A DNA stretch of 64,000 nt from Phymatolithon calcareum. Its lineage: Eukaryota > Rhodophyta > Florideophyceae > Hapalidiales. Position 1 is the first letter of the stretch. Each line of letters starts with the position of its first letter. Under the pieces are notes generated by a model, which searched no databases, had not been told where the DNA came from, and saw only the letters and a list, made by a program, of their open reading frames with translations. Location: assembly GCA_977006965.1 (NCBI GenBank), contig OZ345368.1, positions 1,674,001-1,738,000 on the forward strand, read 5' to 3'. This document shows positions 40,330 through 50,410 of the stretch, one piece after another. The translations under genes and the position numbers were made by a program.

Positions 40330-41470
40330 CCAAAGATGAGCGGTGACCTACTAAGATCCCTATGGGAGGTGTGCGGCAGACTTCAGTGCATGCCAACAGA
40401 ATGGCGTAGGGAAAACCTGATTCCCATTCACAAGAAAGGAAGGCACATATTCCAAGCAACTACCGACCTATTTCGCTGTTGAGTCAAGTCCGGAAAATTG
40501 TCGACTCCGCGATGGACTCGGCAATACGGGAGCGGTACAAATTCCACATATTCCAGTTGGGATTTCAGAAGAACAAAAGCACGGAACTTGCGATTTTGAG
40601 AGCGACAAGCACGATGAAGAAAGGCCACCGCTTCATTGCCGTCCTAGACCTATCCTCTGCTTATGACCGCGTCCCTCGCAACATCCCGCAATGCAGAGTT
40701 GAGATATGTTTACCCCCGTACATCGCCGAAATGATAAAATACCTACTGAAACCGTCATGGGTATCCACTGTAGGTGACGAGGTCGACAGGGGAGTCCCAC
40801 AAGGCTCCCCACTAAGCCCATATCTGTATAACAAGTTCATGGATACGTTAGCACAGGAGATGGAAAAGGCACCGCGGCAAATGTCGAGGCACCCAGCAAC
40901 CCTGTTTGCAGACGACGTCCAACTGCAAGCGACCAACTCCGACGGAATGCAGTGGCTTCTTGACGCAGCGACGCGATGGGCTAGGGAAAATGGAGTGACA
41001 TGGAATAAGAAAAAGGGAAAAAGCGAAGTCTTCATCTACCCAGGACTATTCAAGCGAAAGTTCCGCCTAGCTGATGCGGAACTCCACGAGACAAGACGTC
41101 TGGAATACTTTGGCACTACCATGGACAACAATGGAGTCACTGAGCACGCAACGTTAAACAGAGTCAGGAAAGCGAAGGGCGTAATTCTGGGCCTCCAGGA
41201 TATTGGAATGAACGCCAGAGGCCTAACCACAACGAAGAACATTGCAATCTACAAGACACTCGTGCAATGCAGGTGGGAGTACGCCCTACACCTTACCCCA
41301 TATAAGAAGGGCGCAATTGGGGGAACAATTCGCCCTGCGCCTGATGAAAGCGAAACAAGAAATCGAGGAAAAGCCTGATTATGAAGGCAAAGCCGAAGAC
41401 CTGCGGTACGCAGAGAGATATATTATGTACCTGACACAGCACGACCTCTTAACTGTCAAGTGGTTAAACT
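40330..41470 (+). mobile_element. Non-LTR retrotransposon, reverse transcriptase region with frameshifts
   Basis: The main frame (40479-41378) contains GFQKNKSTELAIL, RT motif A AVLDLSSAYDRVP, motif B GVPQGSPLSPYLYNKFMD and motif C LFADDVQL, followed by the thumb-like RLEYFGTTMDNNGVT and the family's CRWEYALHLTP. Just upstream, IPIHKKGRH and NYRPISLLSQ (RT motif 1) are split by a one-base shift near 40445. Near 41330 the frame shifts again into the 41242-41472 frame (LGEQFALRLMKAKQE...HDLLTVKW). All catalytic Asp residues survive, but the copy is non-functional because of the shifts. Confidence 0.9.
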
Positions 41471-41472
41471 GA

Positions 41473-41540
41473 TTCGGGGGATGCGCATCTAATGTGGTCA
41501 AGAGAAAGGTCCGGGTTCGAATCCCGGGGGTGCCTGGTTA
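41473..41540 (+). other. tRNA-like T-arm/B-box next to a LINE end
   Basis: CCGGG-TTCGAAT-CCCGG forms a perfect T-stem-loop, followed by GGGTGCC and T at acceptor-strand spacing; GGTTCGAATCC is a perfect B-box. Upstream no D-arm or anticodon arm can be folded, and the apparent A-box (AAGTGGTTAA) is LINE coding sequence. A tRNA 3'-half or SINE-like remnant is likely, not a functional tRNA. Confidence 0.55.
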
Positions 41541-41559
41541 CCGCGAAGAATGCGACGCA

Positions 41560-41805
41560 GTTTTCTCCTATAAAAGCTCTAGACAAGCTACTCTTCTTCA
41601 CTATAGTCTTTTACGACGACATGGAATAGACAAGGCGCCAATTGAGGAAATCTGATCAGTGGACCCCAAGCTTTTCCCTCCGCCATTTTACGTGAGAGGG
41701 TTTCTGCAGCTAGGACTACGACGTTAACCCGGGTTACAAGTATTTGAATATATGATCGAAGCTACAACGTAGCTGCTGAAACGCATCTCCCTTGCAGTCT
41801 CATGA
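41560..41805 (+). repeat. Dispersed repeat shared with 9585-9835
   Basis: Plus-strand copy of the repeat described at 9585-9835. It starts with CCTATAAAAGCTC, a possible TATA box, and ends directly before the LINE C-terminal frame at 41806. Confidence 0.75.
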
Positions 41806-42240
41806 GTGCTACTGAGGGCGTTTCATAAATTCCAAATTCAAAAAAACGACCTCTTAACTGAACAGGCTGATAGAGATGCACGCGGAATGGTCACCCCTAA
41901 GGAGGAGAGAAATCGCCTCTCTCAAGCATGGGAACAAGAAGAGGAAGGCCTAAAACGAAGAATCCACGTGTACGTGACAGAGCCCGCAAACCCGGATATG
42001 CTACTGAAATCGCGAAAACATCGACAGCTGGGCGTGAAATGGTTCTTCGGACGCTTTCCCCCATGCGCGCCCACGTCCTACGTAGAGAACTTTGGTGAGC
42101 TGGCGGAGAAGAGCCTGGACACACTGCAACAAAACCTCACGAGACCAAGACTGGCCGCGACAGCTGAGGAGGAAACGATGCAGGCACTGAACAAATTATT
42201 GGAGTTAGAGATTATAATCACCGAGGAGATGATTGTATGA
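41806..42240 (+). mobile_element. LINE C-terminal domain, intact frame of ~144 codons
   Basis: Encodes EERNRLSQAWEQEEEGLKRRI, SRKHRQLGVKWFFGRFPP and a helical tail with LDTLQQNLTRPRLAATAEEE. The same order of segments occurs at 38186-38500 (minus). This domain follows the reverse transcriptase in the family; here it is separated from one by repeat sequence. Confidence 0.7.
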
Positions 42241-42339
42241 GGAAACTTTATCGGAAAGGAAGCATAGCACAAGGGAAGCCTTTTGGAGGTCAAATAGGGC
42301 TTCTAAAATAAAAAAACTTACAATTTCCCCTTCACACCC

Positions 42340-42400
42340 CATGAATACCGACACTATCCTGTCACTGTCAGGTCTAACGGCTATCTCGATAGTGACATGC
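42340..42400 (+). repeat. Single monomer-like piece of the 96-bp minisatellite
   Basis: The stretch from GAATACCGACACTATCCTGT through GGTCTAACGGCTATCTCGAT is the inverted counterpart of 52370-52420. A second piece (CGATACGCACGTG...CAGTGACCCAACTTGG) is at 43205-43250. Confidence 0.7.
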
Positions 42401-42404
42401 ATTA

Positions 42405-43200
42405 GAATCTTCAAGTCGTTTTTCTGCCAAAGTGGGAGTATGCACTCCACGTGACTCCACTCACAAAGGGATTACAATCAGCAATCGAATCTGTAGAAGG
42501 TTTATTCTTCAAGAAGGTTTTTGGGACATATGCCCAGCACCGCCATGGTAGAATGCGAGTTCTGCGCCGACTAGAGCCACCAGCCATGAGGAGAAGATGC
42601 CAAGCAGAAAGGTTTTCTGCAAGTCTAGTGAGAAGCGCCTCGATGAGGCAGATGAGTATTCTGGGAGAGATGAAGACATTAAGGAGGCAACCAAGGACAT
42701 AGAGTGCCTCAAGAAATATGAAGATCTACAGCAAGCTCTCGATAAAGCGGAGGAGGGCTCATTCTCAAAGAAAGGGTGACGAAAAGAAATAATTGAGTTA
42801 TGGCAAAGGAAGAAGAGGGCAGATCGCTGGGGATACCAACTGATTCGAACAATCTACCGGTGGTTCTCCGCGTAAGAGAAAGGTCGACACGGTTGCGTTG
42901 CCTACGGCTGATATTCAACAGAGCACCTCTTTGGAGAAAATCAGAAATAGGTGCATACTTTGGTGTCACAGCCGTGATTGAACTGGTCGCGCTCCAGCGC
43001 ATTCTATCTTCATCCAAGATTAGTTCTGAAATTGAATATGAATGTAAGCGACTCTCCAGAGCACTTGTTGGGAGAGAAATACGAATCAAGGATATACTGA
43101 ATAGTCAAACTATGTTAGCTTAGAAAATCATGCACAAGCGGCACTGTTACTCTTGAAGAGAGGCCTTGGGAGCTTTTAAAATAAATCAACACATAACCCC
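42405..43200 (+). mobile_element. LINE 3' portion (C-terminal domain plus 3' end)
   Basis: Begins with FFCQSGSMHST-like sequence corresponding to the WEYALH-TP block, then FFKKVFGTYAQHRHGRMRVLRRLEPPAMRRRCQAERFSASL. From 42800 it encodes STRLRCLRLIFNRAPLWRK and VTAVIELVALQRILSSSKI, ending in the AGCTTTTAAAATAAATCAAC 3' end near 43190. This is the source-type sequence of the short insertion at 7.5 kb. Confidence 0.75.
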
Positions 43201-43255
43201 GCTATCTCGATACGCACGTGGGAGTCAGTGACCCAACTTGGTGATCTCTCGGGCG

Positions 43256-43700
43256 ATATGTGTTGATTTCTCTTAAAAGCTCCCAAGGCCTCTCTTCAAG
43301 AGAAACAGGGCCGCGTGATCTCTCGGGGATATTTGATGATTTTATTTTGAGAGCTCCCAAAGCCTCACCTTGGAGTAACGGGGCAGCTCTCGTGATAATC
43401 TCTATGCTAAAGTCCTCCGGCTACTAAAAACGTTCTTGATTTGTAATTCTCTCCCGACAAGAGCTCCTGTGAGTCTCTTGCACTCTTTAATATCCGTAAT
43501 AATCTTCGACGACGCTAAAGTACGTTGTAAAGCGACTAGTTCAATCACCGCGGTAATCCCACAGTAGGCACCCAATACTGATTTCCTCCAAAGGGGTGCT
43601 CGGTTGAATGTCAACCTTAAGCACCTTAAACATGTTGTTCTTTCTCCTATGTAAAGGATCCCTGCTAGCTTGCCTTCAATAGGAATCTTCATTGATCTGC
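43256..43700 (-). mobile_element. LINE C-terminal domain and 3' end, opposite orientation
   Basis: The minus frame 43692-43402 encodes TTCLRCLRLTFNRAPLWRK and ITAVIELVALQRTLASSK, closely matching the plus copy at 42.8-43.1 kb. The 3' end (GTGTTGATTTCTCTTAAAAG on plus) faces the 3' end of that copy, leaving a ~60-bp minisatellite fragment between them and forming a tail-to-tail inverted repeat. Confidence 0.8.
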
Positions 43701-43716
43701 CTTCTTCTTCCTTTTC

Positions 43717-44380
43717 CTATACCTTAATCTTGCTTAATAGGAAGAGCTGATCTAGTGCCTTTTCTGCTTCTAGTCGTTTTTCTCCTTCTAGGTCGTACCC
43801 TGCTTCTCCGAACAAGTGCTCTAGTGAGTCGCTTACATTCATATTCAATTTCAGGACTAATCTTGGATGAAGATCTTCGGCCGAACGAGTAGCTATGTCC
43901 AACATGCCTTGCAATGAAGCGGATGATTTCGCTGACAGAAGAACGTCGTCTGCGAATAAGACAGCGAGGACATCCGCCCATGTGCTCGGAACCTCGCTCA
44001 TACGCTTCGCGAACTCATCCATAAAAATGTTGTACAGACTCGCAGTGAGTGGGGACCCCAGAGGTAAACCCCTGTCCACTAAAAACCACTTATTGTCGGC
44101 ATCTCCAATTGTTGAAACCCTCGAGGGTGACAGAAATGTCTCGGCCATGGCGCAGACCTCGGGAGACAGCAATTGTCTTATCTGTTTCACTAAGTGTTTT
44201 CTCGGAACTGTGTCGTAGGCCGCTTTCAGGTCCAGGACTGCTACGCATCGCTGGCCTCCTTTCAGCAGCTCCGTGGCCCTTAGAATGGCTAGCTCTGTAC
44301 TTTTTCCCTTTTGGAAGCCACCCTGATACCAGTGGTTGTCGTATACCTGGTCTGCGTTCTGTTCCAATTTTAAAAAAAAT
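43717..44380 (-). mobile_element. LINE reverse transcriptase fragment with internal deletion
   Basis: The minus frame 44367-43717 has GGFQKGKSTELAIL, motif A AVLDLKAAYDTVP, motif B GLPLGSPLTASLYNIFMD (Leu instead of the usual Gln in PQG) and motif C LFADDVLL. Directly after MLDIATRSAEDLHPR the sequence jumps to the C-terminal CKRL/SDSLEHL region, in a frame different from the full-length copies. Hundreds of bases between RT and tail are thus deleted. Confidence 0.85.
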
Positions 44381-45028
44381 CGATTACTTTATGAAATGTG
44401 GTAAAATTGCTGGATCTTACTTGTATCTGATTTTGGAACGCGTCATGACTCATGACGCGTCCCATCATGGCGCAGATCGGCTTCGATAAAAAGGAGAGAG
44501 AACATGGCAAGCATGAGACGCTGTTTTAGGCCAGATGTTTGGCGGTAAGTGGGAGCGATTTTTCTTTCGCAACAGAAGTGGTTGGAAGAAAAATGTTAGC
44601 GCTGCGGATTACTTTTGGTGCTTCGTGGGGGTGCATTTTTCAATCGTGTATAAAAAGCCGTATCGCGCTGAATAAAGACGGAATACGCCTGCCCGGTGGA
44701 TATACTCTACGTAATCGCGTGATCAATTTGCATTGAAATGAATAAGCATTGCAAAGGGCGTGACAATAAACAATATAAATTTAATCCTTGACCTTCCTCG
44801 TTAAGATTTCTCTCGGAACTCTGTCGCAAGCCGCTTTGAGGTCTACGACTGTCGCGTACGTCCTTCCCCCTTCCTATTACTCTAAGCTTATATTTTGGGA
44901 GCGATTTCAATAAACTAACCGCATATCCCACTGCTATTTTGTGCCGCTCGCTCTGTTCCTGTCCTTTCCTGGAATCCCATTTGTCACCTGTGGAGCTTGC
45001 AATCATCAATATTAATCGTGCAATCGGA
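44381..45028. other. Intergenic/repeat-derived stretch
   Basis: No gene seen. TTTTAGGCCAGATG at 44523 matches the half-site of the 9504-9537 palindrome. Short pieces near 44790-44850 resemble LINE coding sequence (KTVVDLKAACDRVPR-like on the minus strand). Confidence 0.35.
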
Positions 45029-45428
45029 CTGTCAGAGGGGTCTTCTTGAGAATTCATCAAAATCGCGACATAGACTCATTAAAAGAAGTCCTCATTACCA
45101 GTCATTATTTCGTGGACTGGTTATGAGGACGCGGCATAGGTTGCCGTGGCTGATTCCATGTGCAGCGTTGATTTGCAAACTTTCGCTCCAGATGTTTTCA
45201 CACACTTTTGAGCAAAAACTTGAAACATTATGAATGTTTGAAAATCAATTCCACTTCCGAAAACTAGAAATCGTTATGAGAAAAATACACCACATCTGCA
45301 CACAGCAGCCACCCAGACCTATGCCGCGTCCTCATTACCAGTCAAAATATTTAGGAATGGAATTGAGGACTTTTCCAGACTGGTAATGCGGACGCAAAAA
45401 TCGAATTCTCAAGAAGGTCCGTCTGTCA
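45029..45428. mobile_element. MITE-like element with nested inverted repeats
   Basis: The termini CTTCTTGAGAATTC (about 45042-45055) and its inverse (45403-45416) bound the element; CTGTCA flanks both ends (45029-45034, 45423-45428), a possible 6-bp target duplication. Inside, GACTGGTTATGAGGACGCGG followed by CATAGGT (about 45114-45140) is inverted at about 45317-45343 with one change. GACTGGTAAT-type motifs recur four times in both orientations. No coding capacity. Confidence 0.75.
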
Positions 45429-45721
45429 AAAACTTACGGCAAGTGTCAAAACAGTAATTGGATTAATCAAATTTCCATTAGACATTAAATGCCATGCAAC
45501 AGAACAGCCTCAAAGACCAAAACTATTTTAAAGGGAGCGGCACCTGAAGAAGTCTTGCCCGAATATTCATAAATCTCCAGTGTTCTAAAAAATATCTTCA
45601 TAGAGAAGGACGACGACCTCGAAGTAGCCGACAGATTCATTCCCTTTTCTGGGCATACAAATGATCCCTATCTCAATTCTACCACTTAGCACTCAACATT
45701 TTGCGTATTCCCCTTGTGAGG

Positions 45722-46340
45722 CTAGCAATACTTTGAGAGCCTAAGCTTCTTCCACTCTAATCTATTTGCTTCGAGTTTGACTGCTGCTTGCACGTCGAGG
45801 TCCGGGACGTCGCCAAAGATTGATTCTGGGGTTGGTCTGTCGGACGCAGTAAAATTGCACTTGACGAACCAAGCGACTTTCGTCCATCCTAAGGATGTGT
45901 CCGAGCCAACTCCATCGCATGTCTCTGGCGCACAATACCACGTCGATAGTGGGGTCCCTAGACTCATCGGCGATTGGTCTTCCCTATATTCTGGACAACA
46001 TCTCGGCGCCAGTGGATCTGAGTTTTTTCCGAACATTTTCAGTTAGTTTCCATGATTCGCAACCGTAGAGGCGAGTTGATAGGACAGAGGGGCGCAGGAT
46101 ACGTAATCGGAGATCCTGGGCTAGGATCTTGTTCGTAAAAATCCGTTTGAATTCTTGGACGCGAGACCATTCATTCATTCATTTTGCCTTTTCCCCTAAT
46201 GGGTCTAGCAGCGATTCGAGGGTCTGAGTTTTTTCCACTCTATTTTATTGTTAGCGAGCTGGACTGCGGTTTGGACGTCTAGGCTAGGTAGGTCACCAAA
46301 GATTGATTCAGGTGTTGGTCTGACTGGACGCGAGACCAGG
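45722..46340 (-). mobile_element. Second LINE family, C-terminal fragments (minus strand)
   Basis: The minus frame 46178-45984 encodes RLRILRPSVLSTRLYGCESWKLTENVRKKL, the post-RT signature of RTE/CR1-like LINEs (x-LLYG-E-W-x-T). It is followed by a WTKVAWFVKCNF and SIFGDVPDLDVQAAVKL segment. Part of the same region is repeated at 46190-46340 (GDLPSLDVQTAVQLAN-like), so fragments of two copies abut. It is unlike the KWFFGRFP family to the left. Confidence 0.7.
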
Positions 46341-47982
46341 CTATTGCAGCGCGGTAATTAACGGGTACCATCGGGTCTCCGTCGGCGAGCTGCAGTACTC
46401 CCAGATACTTGAAGTTTCTGATGTTTTCTAAGTCTGCTCTTCAAACGTGAACGTGCTCTAAAGCTGCTTGTGCCGCATTCGTGCACGTGATGCGACTTTT
46501 GGACTTGGCAAGTCTAAAAGACTCCAGTCCTCTCTTGTTAGGCTGAGTGGTTCACGCGGTTCCCCGTCAAAATATTCAACTGATACATGCATCCTTTTCC
46601 TGTCATTAACTTGGACCACGGTACTCAAGTGCAACTCAAATCGGCCGAGATCGTCCCATATTCGGATTGCGAACATGGCACCCACAGTTGGGCATGGTTG
46701 CATAGGATTCTCGATGACAGGCGGGCCGGGTTTGCAATGCAAGCGTCGGTGCGTCTCCAAAGATTTTTCATAGGGAAACTTCCTGTGGCAATCGGCGCCA
46801 TAGCTTCCACGTCTTCCTCCGATGTTAAGGTAACTCTCTTTTCTTTCTGAATGTGTTGCACAAAACTCTTGTGGGAGGCGATAATTGTTCGAGAGACCGC
46901 TGCAATTCCATGTCGCAACGCGAAGCTTAGTGGAGAAACTTACAGCTTCCCTATAGCCTTCTCTGCCTACTGCGTTTCCCTTTCGGCAAGCGTCCCTTCG
47001 CAGTAACCAAGGGGATTCTTTTTTATTGCAATTTTTTTAAAGCCCCGCAGTCATACGAATATACGGGCAGGGCTTCCTCAGGTGCTGCCCTCGCTCTACT
47101 CTTATGTCTGGCATTATATCTGAGACTCTAGCATGTGTTCGGTTGTTTTGATTGCTCTTCGTAGCAGTTTCGAGGCGTCGCTTCTTCTTTCAGTACAGGT
47201 CACCAAGGGGATTCTGCTCCGCCCGCGAGTGGCATTACAGAACAGGAAAATCTAGCACTCAATATTGTGTATTGTATTCTGCATTTCCCCCAGGTGAGGT
47301 TTCCAGCGCTTCGAAAGTACAAGCTTTCTCCACTCTGCTCTATCCTGCGCGATTGTAATAGCTATTTATTCGTTTCGGTGGGGCACGATGCTGAAGAGTG
47401 ACTCCGGAGATATCGTACCCATGTCCATGCACATGCTCATTGTGATGTTTGAGAGTCCACCACAGTTTTATGTTGCAATGCTGATTGGAGTGGAGAAGGC
47501 AAACACTCGAGCTCCTTCCCTGCCTTCTTGAAGTCCCGCGCGAGACGCCTCCCTTCGCAGCAACCGAGGCGATCCCGTGCTGCGCCCATATTCGTGCATT
47601 ACAGGACAGGAAGATCTAGCACTCAATATGGGTATCCGAAAGCATGCAGCGCTCCAGTATTGCACCTGACAGTCATTCTTCCCGATACGGTCAAGCAACC
47701 GAGAATCTATTTGATTCATTTGACGTGACGTTTATGCACAATATTGGAATTGATTTTCAGTAGATCTGTGCTGCAATGCATCCTGTTCATCGCTCCGCAA
47801 AATTTTCTTTACTTCAGAAGTGAACGTTTTTGCCGAGGGAGATACAAATACGGGTTCAATTGCACTACAACTGTACCAAGCACTCCATTTCTCTCCAACT
47901 CTAGTTTACTCTCAAAAATCTACAAATTTCCAATATGCTCGCCGAACAGAACTCAGTAGAAGCCTTCAGAACAAGACCAATC
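46341..47982. other. Repeat-rich intergenic region upstream of CBM48 gene 3
   Basis: Contains repeat C at 47020-47200 (also 55780-55976), and two related segments sharing GGAAGATCTAGCACTCAATA-like sequence at about 47205-47270 and 47560-47635. No supported gene; the frame 46760-46458 (minus) is not recognised. Confidence 0.4.
47020..47200 (+). repeat. Dispersed repeat C, direct copy at 55780-55976
   Basis: Shared sequence from TTTTTTATTG through AAAGCCCC(G/A)CAGTCATACGA, the CTTCCTCAGGTGCT region and TTCTTTCAGTACAGGT. A short piece recurs at 52747-52780. Confidence 0.8.
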
Positions 47983-49045
47983 ATGAACCTTATTCAAGGA
48001 ATGAACAACATATTCATTGCGCGCTGGACTTCACCAGCCAAAACCGTGTTTCTGAAGGGCTCGTTCGACCAGTGGCAGACAACGTTTAAAGTCCCAAGGT
48101 GGGATGACAACACTTTTCGTCTTGCTTTGCAGGTCAGCTCTGGTGGCAGATTCAGCTACATTTTCAATGTTGATGGCGAGTGGAAGTAAGCTGTTGTCAG
48201 ATCTGTTTTTCTCTAATTTCCATTTCTTCCAATGTTTCTAACATTGTTTCGGCTCTTTTCTATTAGGTGTAACGAAGACTATCCGATAGAGAAGGATGGG
48301 CAGGGAAACCTAAACAACTATGGGTATGTGATACTATCTGAAACGCACCCTACTGCCGTGCCTATCACTTGGGACCACGAGCCGAAATGCGTCGAGGTAT
48401 TCGGCTCATGGGACGGTTGGTCAACTGGAACCCGTTTGTCCAATAATTGCGATGGTTCCTTCTCCGCGGAAGAAAGCGTCAGTTCTGGCGTTTATCGATA
48501 CAAGTTTCTGGTGGATGGTGAATGGAGGTGAGAATAATGGCCGTTGCTCCAAGTCTCTTCTCAATTTCAAAGAAATTGTAATCTGACAAACCAGACATGT
48601 TTCCTTCGCACGTTCCTGAACCAGAATCAACGCACGCCTCCCTACTGTACGCGACGAGCAAGGAAACTTGAATAACTCTGTTCAAGTTTCTGTAAACAGA
48701 TCAAAGTTCGAGTTGCGGTATACCTGGGACATGTATATCTTTGGTAGCTGGGATGGGTGGCGCAGGCCAATCCCGCTCGGACGCATAGACGGCGGCAAAC
48801 TCAGCACGATCGTCCAACTACCACCGGGGACCTATGAGTTTAAATACAGGGACGAGCGATCCTGGTTGTAAGTGGAGCTTTACTCTCGTCGCGTTGATCA
48901 GTTTTTCTCTTTTTGTTCTAATTTTTCAATTGTTTCTGCGTTTCACCGTAGTACGAACTCTAACTTTCCGGTAACATCTTGCCACGGTATTTTCAACAAC
49001 GTTCTCAATGTCCTGCCATACGTGCCTGAGTACGATATAATCTAA
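47983..49045 (+). CDS. Triple-CBM48 starch/glycogen-binding protein, third intact copy, four exons, 266 aa
   Basis: Exons 47983-48185, 48267-48527, 48625-48867, 48952-49045; introns 81, 97 and 84 bp, in the same phase-2 positions as in the palindrome copies, with identical central exon lengths (261 and 243 nt). Modules: KTVFLKGSFDQW...FNVDGEW, KCVEVFGSWDGW...FLVDGEW, MYIFGSWDGW...KYRDERSW. All glucan-contact-type Trp positions are kept. It diverges from the palindrome pair throughout, so it predates the inverted duplication. The frame is open to an ATG at 47935, but the homologous ATG 47983 is preferred because the leader sequences are unalignable in frame. The GST partner is absent here. Confidence 0.92.
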
Positions 49046-49582
49046 GAGCTCTACGTCTCATGAGCCGGTCCGATCTCAGCTTCCGTACGGGGCCAATTCC
49101 ATTGGCTCTCTTCCTCTTATGTAATTAGTAGCGAAATTGGATAGTTTATATCCCAGGTTTCACATACTTGTGTGAAAATGATGATGAGAGTAGAATTGTA
49201 GTTAAAAAGATCGCATCCAGTCATTAAGTCAACAATGTCGAAGTTTATTCGACGGTTCTCTGCCATCCGAAAACCGCTTGCCAAAGCCGCGATTCCCGCA
49301 GCGATTTTACCTTCCTGTCTGACGGGTTCTTTTCATGGCCCAGTTCAACTATCCGGATCACTGTGATAATTCTTAGTCTTTGAGCGGATTTCTTTGAAAC
49401 CAAAACGGGGAATATCTTTCCGACACAGACTCCCCTACTAGCATACACTTGAGTGACGAGATCACTTCGGGGCAAGTGATGAACGAATATTTTCTGCGAT
49501 TAGGATGCTGCTCGACAATAAGCACTAACTCCGGTTCCCCTCTCGGCAAGAGAGATCATGGCTGTCCCGATCACACTTGTAG
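49046..49582. other. Intergenic region downstream of CBM48 gene 3
   Basis: No gene seen. Confidence 0.4.
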
Positions 49583-50410
49583 GATTATTTATCTTGGTCA
49601 TACAAGCGTTTCCGCTTGGCACAAGATAAGATAATCCTAAAATCAGGCTACCTGAGGATAATCCGGATAACCAAAATGAGGATTATTTTATCCTAAAGAT
49701 TATCCTAAGTTATCCTAAAGATTATCCTAAGCTATCCTACTTTGATTTCGCGATACGGTCAACATCAGAAATGCTCCACATCTCGCGATTCTCGTGAAGA
49801 AAGATCTGGGGTGATCCGATCGAACATGACTGACGACGTTGGAATAGCTTGTTCCTCTTAGCTTTCGAGTTGTGCCACATTTGCAAATCCAAACATTCGA
49901 ACTTTCAGTTTGGCGACGAAAAAAGGCATCTCTCGCAGATTTGCCAGGTACAGGCGCCATCGGAACTGAAGATGTTGAAACAGGACAGCTGAGATTGTAG
50001 TTGCTCCTCTTTTAAACGCCTGAAAAATGTAAGTCTAGCTTTCAGGAGATCTAGGCACTTTAATTTTGCTTTAAGAAGGCGTGCATAAAAGTCGAAGTGA
50101 CTGCCATAACAAAACGGACACAGTTTATGCTGGTGCTTACAGACATAATTGTATTCGGAATCTGGGGGTTTTACAGGGTTTTGTATACGTAGACGATACG
50201 TGTAATAGGTTGACATAACGATGCAGTAAGGGATACAGTAAGGCGAGATAGCGGGAAAAGTGTGGTGAAGAATCAAGGGAGGAAATTATCCAAGATTATC
50301 TTAGGATAATCCCACACCTCAATGTGCCAAAGATAAGATAATCCTCTCCTTGCACCGGACAAGGATAAAAAGATAAAAAAATTATCCGGATTATCCAAGA
50401 TAAAGATACA
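49583..50410 (-). mobile_element. ~0.8-kb DNA element with GGATAA/TTATCC subterminal repeats
   Basis: Inverted TTTATCTTGG sequences mark both ends (about 49588 and 50396). The terminal 100-130 bp on both sides hold many copies of GATTATCC/GGATAATC in both orientations. The interior encodes a BED-type zinc finger on the minus strand. The layout matches that of the element at 38804-39597, but the sequences are unrelated. Non-autonomous, probably hAT-like by the finger type. Confidence 0.65.
49727..49960 (-). CDS. Small BED-type zinc-finger peptide inside a DNA element, 77 aa
   Basis: The ATG at 49960 is preceded on the minus strand by TTTAAAAG about 50 bp upstream. The product contains VWICKCGTTRKLRGTSYSNVVSHVRSDHP, i.e. 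C-x-C...NVVSH-x4-H, the metal-binding pattern of BED fingers found at the N-terminus of hAT-type transposases. The C-terminal 27 residues after DHPRS are probably read-through of an intron or non-coding sequence. No transposase catalytic domain follows. Confidence 0.55.
   Translation of the reverse strand: MAPVPGKSARDAFFRRQTESSNVWICKCGTTRKLRGTSYSNVVSHVRSDHPRSFFTRIARCGAFLMLTVSRNQSRIA

Noticed and set aside
41459-41540. A complete tRNA gene
   Set aside because: The T-arm and acceptor-like 3' strand are perfect, but no anticodon or D-stem pairs, no matching 5' acceptor strand exists, and the A-box-like sequence is LINE coding sequence.
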